A DNA stretch of 64,000 nucleotides, from positions 1-64,000 of the forward strand of contig CAZLYX010000002.1 in assembly GCA_964563885.1 (NCBI GenBank), read 5' to 3'. The notes under the pieces are model-generated. The model was not told the DNA's origin. It did not search any database and worked only from the letters and a program-made list of their open reading frames with translations. The stretch is from CAZLYX01 sp964563885 (lineage in GTDB: Bacteria > Pseudomonadota > Gammaproteobacteria > Burkholderiales > Neisseriaceae). Below, piece after piece: positions 32,683 through 41,726 of this stretch. Each line of letters begins with the position of its first letter. Within the stretch, counting starts at the first letter, position 1. A program made the translations under genes and the position numbers.

Positions 32683-34053
32683 ATGTCTGCACCTCATTCT
32701 ACTTATAGTATTCGTCAGAATTTATTGCGTTCGCTGGGCAAGGTTTTGCCAGTGATGTGGTTACTGATTACTGTGCTCTCAATCCCTCCCGTTTTGCATG
32801 AAATCAATGAGGCGGGGGATACAGCTATGGTGCAATTGGCTCGAAATTTATTATCTGTAGAAACGGATGACGATGATGATGACATCGAAATATTGCTCAA
32901 CAATAAACAAATGATTGATGAAGGCAATAAAGGCAATGTGAGCAATAGTTTTTCTGGCTTTGCAATTTGGAATGAATCTGGACGTTTATTGCTGTCTGAT
33001 AGTGTAGGTGCACGCATATCCTTTGAGCCAGAAGCCAGCGGTTTTGTTAACCATGATGTGTGGTGGCATCGTGATGCATGGCGCACGCTTTATCTGCAAG
33101 ATAAGGATCAAGAACGCTATGTTGCAGTAACTTTTCGTTGGAAAGAGCGCTTAGAAACCTTGCTTCAAGCCATGTTGCCACCGTTGCTGTTATGGCTACT
33201 CAGTTTGCCGATATTATTATGGGTATTGGCGCGCGGTATCCGCACAGGTTTAAAGCCACTTGATGATTTAAGCGATGAATTAACTCAGCGTGATGCCAAT
33301 AGTTTGCTAGAAGTTTCTGAAGATGTTCCCGCAGAAGTTTTGCCATTGGTGCATTCATTAAATAGTTTGTTTGGACGAGTTTCTACTGTTTTAGAGCGTG
33401 AACAAAGGTTTACTTCAGATGCCGCTCATGAATTGCGCAGCCCACTGGCGGCGTTAAGAGTGCAGGTTGAAGTTTTAGCGATGAGCCAAGACCCACAAGA
33501 GCAAGCGCACCACTCGGCGCAAGTGCAGGCTAGCATTAAACGGGCAGAAAATCTGATTAGCCAATTGCTGGTGTTGGCACGCATAGACCCAGCTAAGCCA
33601 CATTTGGACTGGCCAGTTGTCGATTGGAATGAAATCAGCGCTGAAGCGTTACAAAGCGTTAATCTCAATGCCCGTGAACGATACATCAAATTACAACGTG
33701 AAATAAGCGACAAGCCATTGCCCATTCAGGGCGATGCTGTTTTGTTGCAATTAATGTTGCGCAATTTGCTAGACAATGCTGTGCGCTATTCGCCTGAGCA
33801 GAGCAAAGTTATGTTGGTATTAGCAGATGATTTTATTGAAGTTTATGACCAAGGAGCAGGCGTTTCCGAACATCATCTAGACAAGCTCGCGGCAAGGTTT
33901 TATCGACCCGCAGGTCAAAATGAGCAGGGTAGTGGCTTGGGCTTGGCCATTGTTGAACAAGTTGCGCGCTTGCACGGATTGAAATTGATTTTGAGCAACA
34001 AGCCAGAAGGTGGGTTTAGTGCGCGTTTAGAGAGAATACTAACAAGTCTATAA
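32683..34053 (+). CDS. Sensor histidine kinase, PmrB/QseC-like
   Basis: A 456-residue sensor with two transmembrane helices (about 15-38 and 165-185) around a periplasmic domain. This domain opens with six consecutive Asp residues (62-67). The HisKA box is DAAHELRSPLAALRVQ and the ATPase domain has N box LLRNLLDNAVRYS, G box YDQGAGV and GSGLGLAI. It probably phosphorylates the regulator encoded directly upstream. A reversed uptake sequence ends at its start codon. The acidic stretch could bind cations, as Glu-rich motifs do in PmrB, but this is inference. Confidence 0.88.
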   Translation: MSAPHSTYSIRQNLLRSLGKVLPVMWLLITVLSIPPVLHEINEAGDTAMVQLARNLLSVETDDDDDDIEILLNNKQMIDEGNKGNVSNSFSGFAIWNESGRLLLSDSVGARISFEPEASGFVNHDVWWHRDAWRTLYLQDKDQERYVAVTFRWKERLETLLQAMLPPLLLWLLSLPILLWVLARGIRTGLKPLDDLSDELTQRDANSLLEVSEDVPAEVLPLVHSLNSLFGRVSTVLEREQRFTSDAAHELRSPLAALRVQVEVLAMSQDPQEQAHHSAQVQASIKRAENLISQLLVLARIDPAKPHLDWPVVDWNEISAEALQSVNLNARERYIKLQREISDKPLPIQGDAVLLQLMLRNLLDNAVRYSPEQSKVMLVLADDFIEVYDQGAGVSEHHLDKLAARFYRPAGQNEQGSGLGLAIVEQVARLHGLKLILSNKPEGGFSARLERILTSL

Positions 34054-34120
34054 TGCAAAAGGCTACCTGAAAGTATAATAATGTAATGGCATGTTTAATT
34101 TAAAACCAATTATTGATAAT

Positions 34121-34150
34121 GAGGCTACCTGAATATTTTCAGGTAGCCTC
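34121..34150. terminator. Terminator of the two-component operon
   Basis: Perfect inverted uptake pair GAGGCTACCTGAA / TTCAGGTAGCCTC with a 4-nt loop. A single further uptake sequence lies at about 34063. Confidence 0.75.
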
Positions 34151-34243
34151 AAGTTTTGGCTGTCTTGGCGATATGCAAACATACGTTCACATAAATTACG
34201 GTACAATGCGTGCTTCATTTCATGATAAGGATTGGCCTCACTG

Positions 34244-35497
34244 ATGGCTTCGTTAGAATCTTGGATTGGCTTGCGTTATTTGCGAGCAAAAAAGCGCAAT
34301 GGCTTTATGTCGTTCATCACATTGGTGTCGATTGCTGGTATCGCTTTGGGTGTTACCGCGCTGATTGTGGTGTTATCGGTAATGAACGGTTTTCAAAAAG
34401 AAATTCGCGGGCAATTGCTCAATGTCGCGCCACATACTGAGATTGGTTATTACGATAACGGCAATGGCGAGCCTTGGCAAAATCTGCGCAAAATGGTTGC
34501 TGGCAAAAAAGAAGTACTCGCTACTGCGCCTTATGTGGCTGAGCAAGCGCTGTTGGCTCATTCTGGTGAAGTACGCGGAGTACAAATTCGCGGCATTGAT
34601 CCAGCAGAAGAAAATAATGTTGTTGATTATGGCAAGAAAACTGAACCTGGTGGCAATTTTAATCAGCTAACATCTGGCGAGTTCGACCTGATTTTAGGTG
34701 CTGATTTGGCCACAGCATTGGGTGCAGAAATCAATGGTAAAATCACTGTAATTACGCCAGAGGGCAATGTTACGCCTGCTGGCATGGTGCCAAGATTGAA
34801 GCAATTTAATGTGGTGGGCATCATTAAAACAGGTGTGTTTGAGGTGGATAACTCTTTAGCGTTAACCCATATTGATGATGCGCAAGTGCTTTATCGTTTA
34901 GGTGAGGGTGTTAGCGGCTTACGCTTAAAATTGGCTGATCCACAAAATGCCCCCGCGCTCATGCAAACGCTCATTCCGAAAGCACAAGCTGATCAGGTTT
35001 GGGCTCGAGATTGGACATTTGCAAACCGCACTTATTTTGAAGCAGTAGAGCTTGAAAAGCGCATGATGTTCATCATTTTAACGCTGATTATCGCTGTAGC
35101 TGCGTTTAATCTAGTGTCATCATTAGTGATGGCGGTAACAGAAAAACAGGCTGATATCGCTATTTTGCGTACATTGGGTTTATCGCCTAGCGGGGTGATG
35201 AAAATTTTCATGGTGCAAGGTGCATTTGCAGGCTTTTTTGGCACGCTCATTGGTGTGGTGTGTGGCGTGTTGTTGGGCTGGAATGTGGGTAAAATCGTGG
35301 CTTTTTTTGAAAAACTATTTGGCGTACACTTAATCAATTCACAAGTTTATTTTATCGATTATCTACCCTCAGATGTGAATCTGCGCGATGTGGTGGTGAT
35401 TGCGTCTATTTCCCTATTTTTAGCCTTTATTGCCACGCTTTATCCAAGCTGGCGTGCATCTAAAACCCAACCTGCGGAGGCTTTGCGCTATGAGTAA
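34244..35497 (+). CDS. lolC: Lipoprotein-releasing ABC transporter permease LolC/LolE family
   Basis: A 417-residue inner membrane component of the LolCDE machine that extracts outer-membrane-destined lipoproteins. N-terminal WIGLRYLRAKKRNGFMSFITLVSIAGIALGV is the family signature. One helix at the N-terminus, a large periplasmic domain, and three C-terminal helices with the FtsX fold. The ATG at 34244 is preferred; a TTG at 34232 adds four residues. Neisseria-type genomes have only one permease (LolF-like). The next gene, lolD, overlaps it by eight bases. Confidence 0.9.
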   Translation: MASLESWIGLRYLRAKKRNGFMSFITLVSIAGIALGVTALIVVLSVMNGFQKEIRGQLLNVAPHTEIGYYDNGNGEPWQNLRKMVAGKKEVLATAPYVAEQALLAHSGEVRGVQIRGIDPAEENNVVDYGKKTEPGGNFNQLTSGEFDLILGADLATALGAEINGKITVITPEGNVTPAGMVPRLKQFNVVGIIKTGVFEVDNSLALTHIDDAQVLYRLGEGVSGLRLKLADPQNAPALMQTLIPKAQADQVWARDWTFANRTYFEAVELEKRMMFIILTLIIAVAAFNLVSSLVMAVTEKQADIAILRTLGLSPSGVMKIFMVQGAFAGFFGTLIGVVCGVLLGWNVGKIVAFFEKLFGVHLINSQVYFIDYLPSDVNLRDVVVIASISLFLAFIATLYPSWRASKTQPAEALRYE

Positions 35498-36170
35498 TAT
35501 TGTATTGGATTGCCAATCGGTTACTAAAAGCTATGAAGATGGTACTTTGAGCGTACAAGTGCTAAACGGCTTAAACTTTCAGGTAGCTGAGGGCAGCAGT
35601 ATTGGCATTGTAGGCTCTTCAGGCAGCGGTAAATCTACGCTATTGCATATATTGGGCGGTTTAGATACGCCAACTTCTGGCAAAGTGATATTGATGGGGA
35701 AAGATTTAAGCACGTTAAATCAAAAAAAATTGGGCGATTTGCGCAATCTTTATTTAGGCTTTGTTTATCAGTTTCATCATTTGTTGTTAGAGTTTTCTGC
35801 TGTAGAAAACGTGATGATGCCATTGTTGATTGGTAAAATGCCTAAAGCAGAAGCAGAAGCTAAAGCCGCGCTAATGTTAGAAAAAGTAGGATTAAAACAG
35901 CGCTTGTTGCACAGACCAAGTGAATTATCGGGTGGTGAGCGACAGCGTGCAGCGATTGCGCGAGCTTTGGTGACAGAGCCTAAATGCTTATTAGCTGATG
36001 AGCCCACTGGAAATCTAGATCGCAAAAATGCACAAAATATTCTTGATATGATGCTAGATTTAAAAACCGAAATGGGCACCAGCTTAGTGGTGGTGACGCA
36101 TGATGAAGAGTTAGCTACGCGCTTTGATCGCGTGATGACCATGAATGATGGTCATTTAAAACCTGCCTAG
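35490..36170 (+). CDS. lolD: Lipoprotein-releasing system ATP-binding protein
   Basis: A 226-residue ABC ATPase that powers lipoprotein release. Walker A GSSGSGKSTLL (about 42-52), signature LSGGERQRAAIARAL, Walker B CLLADEPTGNLD, and the H-loop VVTHD. The start ATG 35490 overlaps lolC by eight bases. The annotation-length frame upstream to 35430 is shared with lolC and not used. A reversed uptake-like segment codes for FQVA at about residue 30. Confidence 0.93.
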   Translation: MSNIVLDCQSVTKSYEDGTLSVQVLNGLNFQVAEGSSIGIVGSSGSGKSTLLHILGGLDTPTSGKVILMGKDLSTLNQKKLGDLRNLYLGFVYQFHHLLLEFSAVENVMMPLLIGKMPKAEAEAKAALMLEKVGLKQRLLHRPSELSGGERQRAAIARALVTEPKCLLADEPTGNLDRKNAQNILDMMLDLKTEMGTSLVVVTHDEELATRFDRVMTMNDGHLKPA

Positions 36171-36208
36171 TTAAATATTGTTTCAGGTAGCCTTTTGTTA
36201 GTAACAAC

Positions 36209-36242
36209 TAAAAACCGCGGTCTTGACGATCAGCGGTTTTTA
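36209..36242. terminator. Terminator after lolD
   Basis: 10-bp stem TAAAAACCGC / GCGGTTTTTA, flanked by a reversed uptake sequence at about 36182 and a forward one at about 36256. It sits between convergent lolD and can. Confidence 0.75.
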
Positions 36243-36302
36243 TTGTTTTAGGCTTGAGGCTACCTGAAAAGGATGTTTAAAAAAATTATAAATATAAAAT
36301 GT

Positions 36303-36956
36303 TTACAGCATCTTGCCTGAATCAGTTAGGTCGTAAATTTGTTGTATGTCACGCAGAATATTTTCAAAATCAATATTCAAATCTTTAATATGACCGGTAT
36401 GTAAATCAAACACCCAGCCGTGTACCACGGGGAAATGTTCTCTTATATAGCGCTTTTGAACGCTGGCCATTTTAATAATGTTGATACATTGCTCTTGCAC
36501 ATTTAGCTCAACCAAGCGGTTGTAGCGCATTTGTGAATCTGTGATGGCATCTAAGGCTTCGCGATGGAGGCGGTAAACATCGCGAATATTGCGTAACCAT
36601 GGGTTGAGCAAACCAAGATCTAATGGCTGCATTGCGGCCTTAATTCCACCACAATTATAATGACCACACACAATAATATGTTTTACGTGCAGTTGTTCAA
36701 CGGCGTATTTCACCACCGAAGAAGCATTAAGATCAACAGTATTCACCAAATTGGCAATGTTGCGATGAACAAATACTTGCCCTGGTGCCATGCCCATCAT
36801 TTCTTCTGCGCTAACGCGACTATCTGAGCAGCCAATATATAAATATTCTGGCGTTTGGTCTAGCGAAAGTTTGTCGAAAAAATCTGGCTCGGCACGTAAT
36901 TTTTGCTCCGCCCATTTGCGATTATTTTCAAAAATCTCATCGTAAGAAGTGTTCAT
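36303..36956 (-). CDS. can: Beta-class carbonic anhydrase
   Basis: A 217-residue zinc enzyme that interconverts CO2 and bicarbonate. Zinc ligands and catalytic dyad are visible in YIGCSDSRVSAEEMM (Cys42, Asp44, Arg46) and CGHYNCGGIKAAM (His and Cys). Length and the C-terminal region match E. coli Can. It is the last gene before the DnaA-box bearing intergenic region, and is divergent from proS. Confidence 0.95.
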   Translation of the reverse strand: MNTSYDEIFENNRKWAEQKLRAEPDFFDKLSLDQTPEYLYIGCSDSRVSAEEMMGMAPGQVFVHRNIANLVNTVDLNASSVVKYAVEQLHVKHIIVCGHYNCGGIKAAMQPLDLGLLNPWLRNIRDVYRLHREALDAITDSQMRYNRLVELNVQEQCINIIKMASVQKRYIREHFPVVHGWVFDLHTGHIKDLNIDFENILRDIQQIYDLTDSGKML

Positions 36957-37466
36957 GTTTTATTCCCTGGGCGCTAAGCAAACATATGAAATTTCATACA
37001 CAAAATATGTGGATAACTGTGTGGATAAACTTTGATTAACTCATAATAATGTTTACTATATCGATGTTACAATATTGTGATTAAAGTTTAATCAATTAAT
37101 AATTCATAAAAATCATTGACTTATATAAATTAAGGCAAAGCATGAAATGGCTGATAAAGTTTATCTAATGAAAACAATGTGCTTAAAAAATTGTGAATGA
37201 AAATGATTGACAGACACGGAAATCACCTCAAAGTTAAGAAACATTAGCGTCTGCGACAGTTTGAGCAATATTAAATCAAACTGGAGGCTAGGGTTATTGT
37301 TTTTTAGCAGAATGCTCTAAAGTTTAAGCTGAGTTTATAAATTTGACAAACTACTGGCTAAGCAATGGTTTGAAATGAAACATATAAGCCCTAAAGCAGT
37401 TTCAGGTAGCTTCAAATATTTGCTACAATGCCGCATCTTTAGACATTAAGCAAATGAAGCCAAACC
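36957..37466. promoter_or_regulatory. Gene-free AT-rich region with tandem DnaA boxes
   Basis: 510 bp between divergent can and proS. Two perfect DnaA boxes read TGTGGATAA at 37008-37016 and 37020-37028 (spacing 12 bp, same orientation), then about 130 bp of very AT-rich sequence (37030-37160). A partial reversed uptake sequence is at 37406. A -10-like TACAAT just before 37430 may belong to proS. Confidence 0.5.
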
Positions 37467-39176
37467 ATGAGAGCCAGTCAATTTTTTATCTCCACCTTAA
37501 AAGAAGCGCCTGCTGAAGCAACGCTGCCCAGCCACCAACTTATGTTGCGTGCTGGTTTAATTAAAGGCATTGCTTCTGGCCTTTATACTTGGATGCCGAT
37601 GGGCTTGCGTGTGTTGCGTAAAGTAGAGGTGATTGTACGCGAAGAAATGAATAACGCTGGCGCAGTAGAATTGATGATGCCAGTGGTGCAGCCCGCTGAA
37701 TTATGGCAAGAAAGTGGTCGCTGGGAGAAGTATGGTAAAGAGTTGTTGCGCATCAAGGATAGACACGATCGCGATTTTTGTATGGGTCCTACTTGTGAAG
37801 AAGTGATTACTGACATTGTGCGCAAAGAAGTCACCAGCTATAAACAGTTGCCGCTGAATTTTTATCATATTCAAACTAAGTTTCGCGATGAGGTGCGCCC
37901 ACGTTTTGGCGTGATGCGAGCGCGTGAATTTGTAATGAAAGACGCGTATTCATTTCATGCTGACTTTGAATCATTAAAAGTCGGATATCAAAATATGTAT
38001 GACGCTTATTGTCGCGTATTTGATCGCTTAGGCCTAAATTATCGTGCTGTAGCTGCTGATACGGGCAGCATTGGTGGCACAGGCTCGCATGAGTTTCAAG
38101 TGTTGGCCGAAAGTGGCGAAGATGTGGTGGCGTATAGTGATGGTTCAGATTATGCTGCCAACGTTGAATTAGCACCTACGTTACGTCAAACGGGTGAGCG
38201 TGCTGTTGCTGGTGCAGAGTTGACCAAAATACAAACGCTCAACACCAAAACCATTGCTGAGTTGGTGCAGTATTTAAATATACCTATTGAGAAAACGCTT
38301 AAATCAATTGTGGTTGAGAGCGAAAAAGAAGGCGAATTGGTTTTATTATTGTTGCGGGGCGAGCATGAATTTAACGATATCAAGGCAGAAAAATTAGAAG
38401 GCGTAAAATCACCATTGTGTATGGCCGCACCTGCTGATATTCAGGTGGCTTTTGGTGCTAACGGCGGCTCGCTTGGCCCAGTTGGTTTCCAAGGTAAAGT
38501 ATATGCCGATTATGCTGTTGAAATGGGTGCAGATTGGGTGATTGGCGCTAATCAAGATGATTACCACTATACTGGTTTTAACTTTGGTCGCGATGCTGCT
38601 GAGCCAGAGTTTGTTGACTTACGTAACGTGGTAGAAGGCGATGCTAGCCCCGATGGTCAAGGCTACCTGAAGCTGGCGCGTGGCATTGAAGTAGGGCACG
38701 TGTTTCAATTGCGCACTCAATATTCTGAAGCATTACAAGCTAAATTTTTAGACAATAATGGTAAAAGCCAGATCATGGAAATGGGTTGTTATGGTATTGG
38801 CGTTACCCGCGTGGTGGCGGCGGCAATTGAACAAAACTTTGACGAGCGTGGCATTATTTGGAGCGACGCAATGGCACCGTTTACTGTAGTGATTGTGCCC
38901 ATGAATTACAAAAAATCAGATGCTGTGCGCGAAGCTGCAGAACGTATTTATGCTGAATTGAAAACAGCGGGTGTTGATGTGTTGTTAGACGATCGTGATG
39001 AGCGTGCTGGCGTATTATTGAATGATTCTGAATTATTGGGTATTCCGCACCGCATTGCAATTGGCGACCGTGGCTTGAAAGAAAATATGGTTGAATACCG
39101 TGCTCGCTGTGCTGAAGAAAATGAGAATATTGGTATTGACAATATCGTTGATAAAATATTGACAACGATTAAATAA
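37467..39176 (+). CDS. proS: Proline-tRNA ligase
   Basis: A 569-residue class II aminoacyl-tRNA synthetase. Motif 2 region FRDEVRPRFGVMRAREFVMKDAYSFH, an inserted editing domain (about 240-380) that hydrolyses misacylated Ala-tRNA-Pro, motif 3 with GIGVTRVVAAAIEQ and a C-terminal anticodon-binding domain ending LTTIK. The length is that of the bacterial editing-competent type. An uptake sequence codes for GYLK at about residue 399. The Cys-tRNA-Pro deacylase YbaK is at 53457. Confidence 0.97.
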   Translation: MRASQFFISTLKEAPAEATLPSHQLMLRAGLIKGIASGLYTWMPMGLRVLRKVEVIVREEMNNAGAVELMMPVVQPAELWQESGRWEKYGKELLRIKDRHDRDFCMGPTCEEVITDIVRKEVTSYKQLPLNFYHIQTKFRDEVRPRFGVMRAREFVMKDAYSFHADFESLKVGYQNMYDAYCRVFDRLGLNYRAVAADTGSIGGTGSHEFQVLAESGEDVVAYSDGSDYAANVELAPTLRQTGERAVAGAELTKIQTLNTKTIAELVQYLNIPIEKTLKSIVVESEKEGELVLLLLRGEHEFNDIKAEKLEGVKSPLCMAAPADIQVAFGANGGSLGPVGFQGKVYADYAVEMGADWVIGANQDDYHYTGFNFGRDAAEPEFVDLRNVVEGDASPDGQGYLKLARGIEVGHVFQLRTQYSEALQAKFLDNNGKSQIMEMGCYGIGVTRVVAAAIEQNFDERGIIWSDAMAPFTVVIVPMNYKKSDAVREAAERIYAELKTAGVDVLLDDRDERAGVLLNDSELLGIPHRIAIGDRGLKENMVEYRARCAEENENIGIDNIVDKILTTIK

Positions 39177-39190
39177 TATACCCCTTTACT

Positions 39191-39225
39191 AAAAGACTAC
39201 CTGAACGTTTTAGGTAGCTTTTTTG
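39191..39225 (+). terminator. Imperfect uptake-sequence terminator after proS
   Basis: AAAAGACTACCTGAA faces TTTTAGGTAGCTTTTTT, both halves mutated relative to AGGCTACCTGAA, with a T6 tail. Confidence 0.6.
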
Positions 39226-39307
39226 TTTGAATATGCAGGAATTGATGGCAAGATTATCAAATAAGATGCACAATATTTCAGGTATTCTATTGCATAATAG
39301 AATGCTG

Positions 39308-39352
39308 TTAATAGATTTTGAATTAATAGATTTTGAATTAATAGATTTTGAA
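39308..39352 (+). repeat. 15-bp tandem repeat, three perfect copies
   Basis: The unit TTAATAGATTTTGAA is repeated exactly three times and ends 20 bp before the start codon of the FAH-family gene at 39373. The repeat is in the promoter/5' UTR position. Confidence 0.9.
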
Positions 39353-39372
39353 TATTTTTTGAAAGAACCGTT

Positions 39373-40023
39373 ATGGCTGATGTTATTTTAGAAAACCAAG
39401 TTGTACGTGTGAATAATATTTTTTGCATCGGCCGTAATTATGTCGATCATGTGGCTGAGTTAAAAAATGAAGCCAGCGCAGAACCAGTGGTGTTTATGAA
39501 GCCAAATAACAGCATTTTGCTCAATGGCGAGACTATTCAATTACCATCGTACAGCGATTCAGTACATTACGAATGTGAGCTGACTTTACTTATTGGGCAA
39601 GACCTTGATGCTGATTGGTCTGGGGATGATTTGTCCGCCATTAGCGGTTATGGAGTTGGACTAGATTTAACCGCTCGCGATGTACAAACCTACCTGAAAG
39701 AAAAACAATTGCCGTGGACAAAAGGCAAAGGCTTTCGTGGCGCTGCGTGCATGTCAGATTTTATTGCATCTTCCAAAATCGCTAATCCTCAGCAAACAGA
39801 GTTTACTTTAAAACTGAATGGCCAATTGCGCCAACATGGCCACACTGACCATATGGTTTATTCATTGACAGCGATATTAAAAGAGCTGGCAACGAGCTAT
39901 GGTTTGCGCGCGGGAGATGTGATTTTCACAGGCACGCCAGCGGGAGTAGGCAAACTGCATTCTGGCGATGAGCTGGTTTTAGATTTGGCAGGCTTAGTAC
40001 AGGCCAAATTTAAAGTAGCTTAA
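39373..40023 (+). CDS. Fumarylacetoacetate hydrolase family protein
   Basis: A 216-residue protein with the FAH fold: IGRNYVDHVAEL (about 17-28), the metal-binding HYECELTLLIGQ (about 67-78) and GLDLTARDVQ, then TGTPAGVGKL near the end. Single-domain members include acylpyruvate hydrolases and oxaloacetate decarboxylases (YcgM/FAHD1 type), and the substrate is uncertain. Monocistronic, with three 15-bp repeats immediately upstream, so translation or transcription may vary with copy number. Confidence 0.85.
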   Translation: MADVILENQVVRVNNIFCIGRNYVDHVAELKNEASAEPVVFMKPNNSILLNGETIQLPSYSDSVHYECELTLLIGQDLDADWSGDDLSAISGYGVGLDLTARDVQTYLKEKQLPWTKGKGFRGAACMSDFIASSKIANPQQTEFTLKLNGQLRQHGHTDHMVYSLTAILKELATSYGLRAGDVIFTGTPAGVGKLHSGDELVLDLAGLVQAKFKVA

Positions 40024-40172
40024 GGGTTATATACTTAAAAGAAGCATTGGTTCTTTGTCTCTAACTGTAGCTTGTCGTAGAATACCTTTCGATACTTTAT
40101 GACCATATTTTAATAAACTAAGCTCGATTAACCAATCAAATAAAAAATAAAACCAAGCACTTAGGAGTTATT

Positions 40173-41009
40173 ATGCTAAAAAAATTCATTCTCGGAAGCA
40201 TGGCTACATTGGTTTTGGCTGCATGTGGCCAACAAGCTGGTAGCAATACAGCTTCGTCAACTGCCTCATCGCCAGCAGCCAGTGCAACAGCGGGCCCATT
40301 GTTAGAGAGCATTAATAATAAAGGCACCATCACTGTTGGCACAGAAGGCACTTATGCACCGTTTACTTACCATGATCAGAGCGGCAAGCTCACTGGCTAT
40401 GATGTTGAAGTGACTCGCGCAGTGGCGCAAAAGCTTGGCGTGCAAGTTGATTTTAAAGAAACCCAGTGGGATGCAATGTTAGCAGGCTTGAAAGCAGGTC
40501 GTTTTGATACAGTGGCGAATCAAGTAAGTTTAACCACACCTGAGCGTCGGGCTGTTTTTGATAAATCTGCTGACTATAGTTATTCTGGCCCGATGATGTT
40601 GGTGCGCCAAGATGAAACTCGCTTGAAAGATTTGGCATCTATTAAAGGTGTAAAAACAGCACAAACTTTGAGCAGTAATTATGGTGAAATGGCTGTTAAA
40701 GCAGGCGCAGAAGTTGTGCCAGTAGATGGCATGGCACAAGCACTGATTTTGGTACAGCAAAAGCGTGCCGATTTAACCCTCAATGACTCGTTGGCATTTC
40801 TTGATTATCTAAAAAAGAGCCCAAATTCTGGTTTAAAAGTGGCTTGGCGTGCTGGTGAAGATGAAAAAATTGGTGCTGGATTTATTGTTAATAAAGGCAA
40901 TGATGAAGCGTTGGCAAAAATAAGCGAAGCCGTAGAAACATTACGTGCTGACGGTACGTTGAAAAAACTTGGCGAACAATTTTTTGGTGAAGACGTTAGT
41001 GTTAAATGA
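40173..41009 (+). CDS. Polar amino acid ABC transporter substrate-binding lipoprotein
   Basis: A 278-residue solute-binding protein. Lipobox VLAACGQQ (Cys18) anchors it, followed by a Ser/Ala-rich linker to about residue 45 and an SBP family 3 domain (GTITVGTEGTYAPFTYHDQSGKLTGYDVEV). The sequence resembles FliY/cystine-type binding proteins. The neighbouring permease and ATPase complete an importer; cystine or glutamate/other polar amino acids are candidates. RBS AGGAG lies before ATG. Its stop overlaps the permease. Confidence 0.88.
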   Translation: MLKKFILGSMATLVLAACGQQAGSNTASSTASSPAASATAGPLLESINNKGTITVGTEGTYAPFTYHDQSGKLTGYDVEVTRAVAQKLGVQVDFKETQWDAMLAGLKAGRFDTVANQVSLTTPERRAVFDKSADYSYSGPMMLVRQDETRLKDLASIKGVKTAQTLSSNYGEMAVKAGAEVVPVDGMAQALILVQQKRADLTLNDSLAFLDYLKKSPNSGLKVAWRAGEDEKIGAGFIVNKGNDEALAKISEAVETLRADGTLKKLGEQFFGEDVSVK

Positions 41010-41715
41010 TTTATTGACCACGATTCCGTTTATGACCGAGGCGCGAGCGACCTTGGTCATAAACGCGTTTTGGCCTATGGTTAAGGCAGGTTTTTTATAC
41101 TCTTTGCCCTTGGCGCTAGTATCGTTTTCCATCGGCATTGTGATTGCTTTGGCGGTAGCATTGGTGCGCACAGTGCCTGTAGCAGGTATGGCACACCGCA
41201 TAGTGTTGGGCTTAGTAAGATTTTATGTTTCTGCTATTCGGGGCACGCCGTTGTTGGTGCAGTTGATGATTGTGTTTTATGGTTTACCTGCCATTGGTAT
41301 TACCTTAAACCCGTTGCCAACCGCCATTATTGGTTTTTCACTGAATATCGGTGCTTATGCTTCAGAAACCATCCGTGCTGCTATTTTGTCGGTGCCAAAA
41401 GGTCAATGGGAAGCAGGTTTTACTATTGGTATGACTTACATGCAAACTTTTCGCCGCATCATCTTGCCACAAGCGTTTCGTGTGTCAGTACCGCCGTTGT
41501 CAAACACATTCATCAGTTTATTTAAAGACACTTCGCTTGCATCAGTGGTGACCATTACTGAATTATTTCGAGTGGCGCAACAAGTTGCCAACAGCAGCTA
41601 TGATTTTTTGCCTGTGTATATTGAAGCAGGTTTAATTTATTGGGCATTTTGTTTTGTGTTGTTTATGATTCAATCGCGTTTAGAAGTACGGCTAGACCGT
41701 TACATTGCTCGATAA
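40999..41715 (+). CDS. Polar amino acid ABC transporter permease
   Basis: About 238 residues, with five membrane helices and the inner-membrane permease motif ETIRAAILSVPKGQWEAGFTIGM. The start is uncertain: no ATG is near the beginning of the frame. GTG 40999 overlaps the binding-protein gene by 11 bases and gives VLNDLLTTIPFM; ATG 41032 would give a shorter 227-residue protein with no visible RBS. I prefer GTG because translational coupling is likely. Function follows from the operon. Confidence 0.83.
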   Translation: MLNDLLTTIPFMTEARATLVINAFWPMVKAGFLYSLPLALVSFSIGIVIALAVALVRTVPVAGMAHRIVLGLVRFYVSAIRGTPLLVQLMIVFYGLPAIGITLNPLPTAIIGFSLNIGAYASETIRAAILSVPKGQWEAGFTIGMTYMQTFRRIILPQAFRVSVPPLSNTFISLFKDTSLASVVTITELFRVAQQVANSSYDFLPVYIEAGLIYWAFCFVLFMIQSRLEVRLDRYIAR

Positions 41716-41726
41716 AGGACAAAATA

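Noticed and set aside
39308..39352. CRISPR-like repeats
   Set aside because: Units are directly adjacent without spacers; ordinary tandem repeat.
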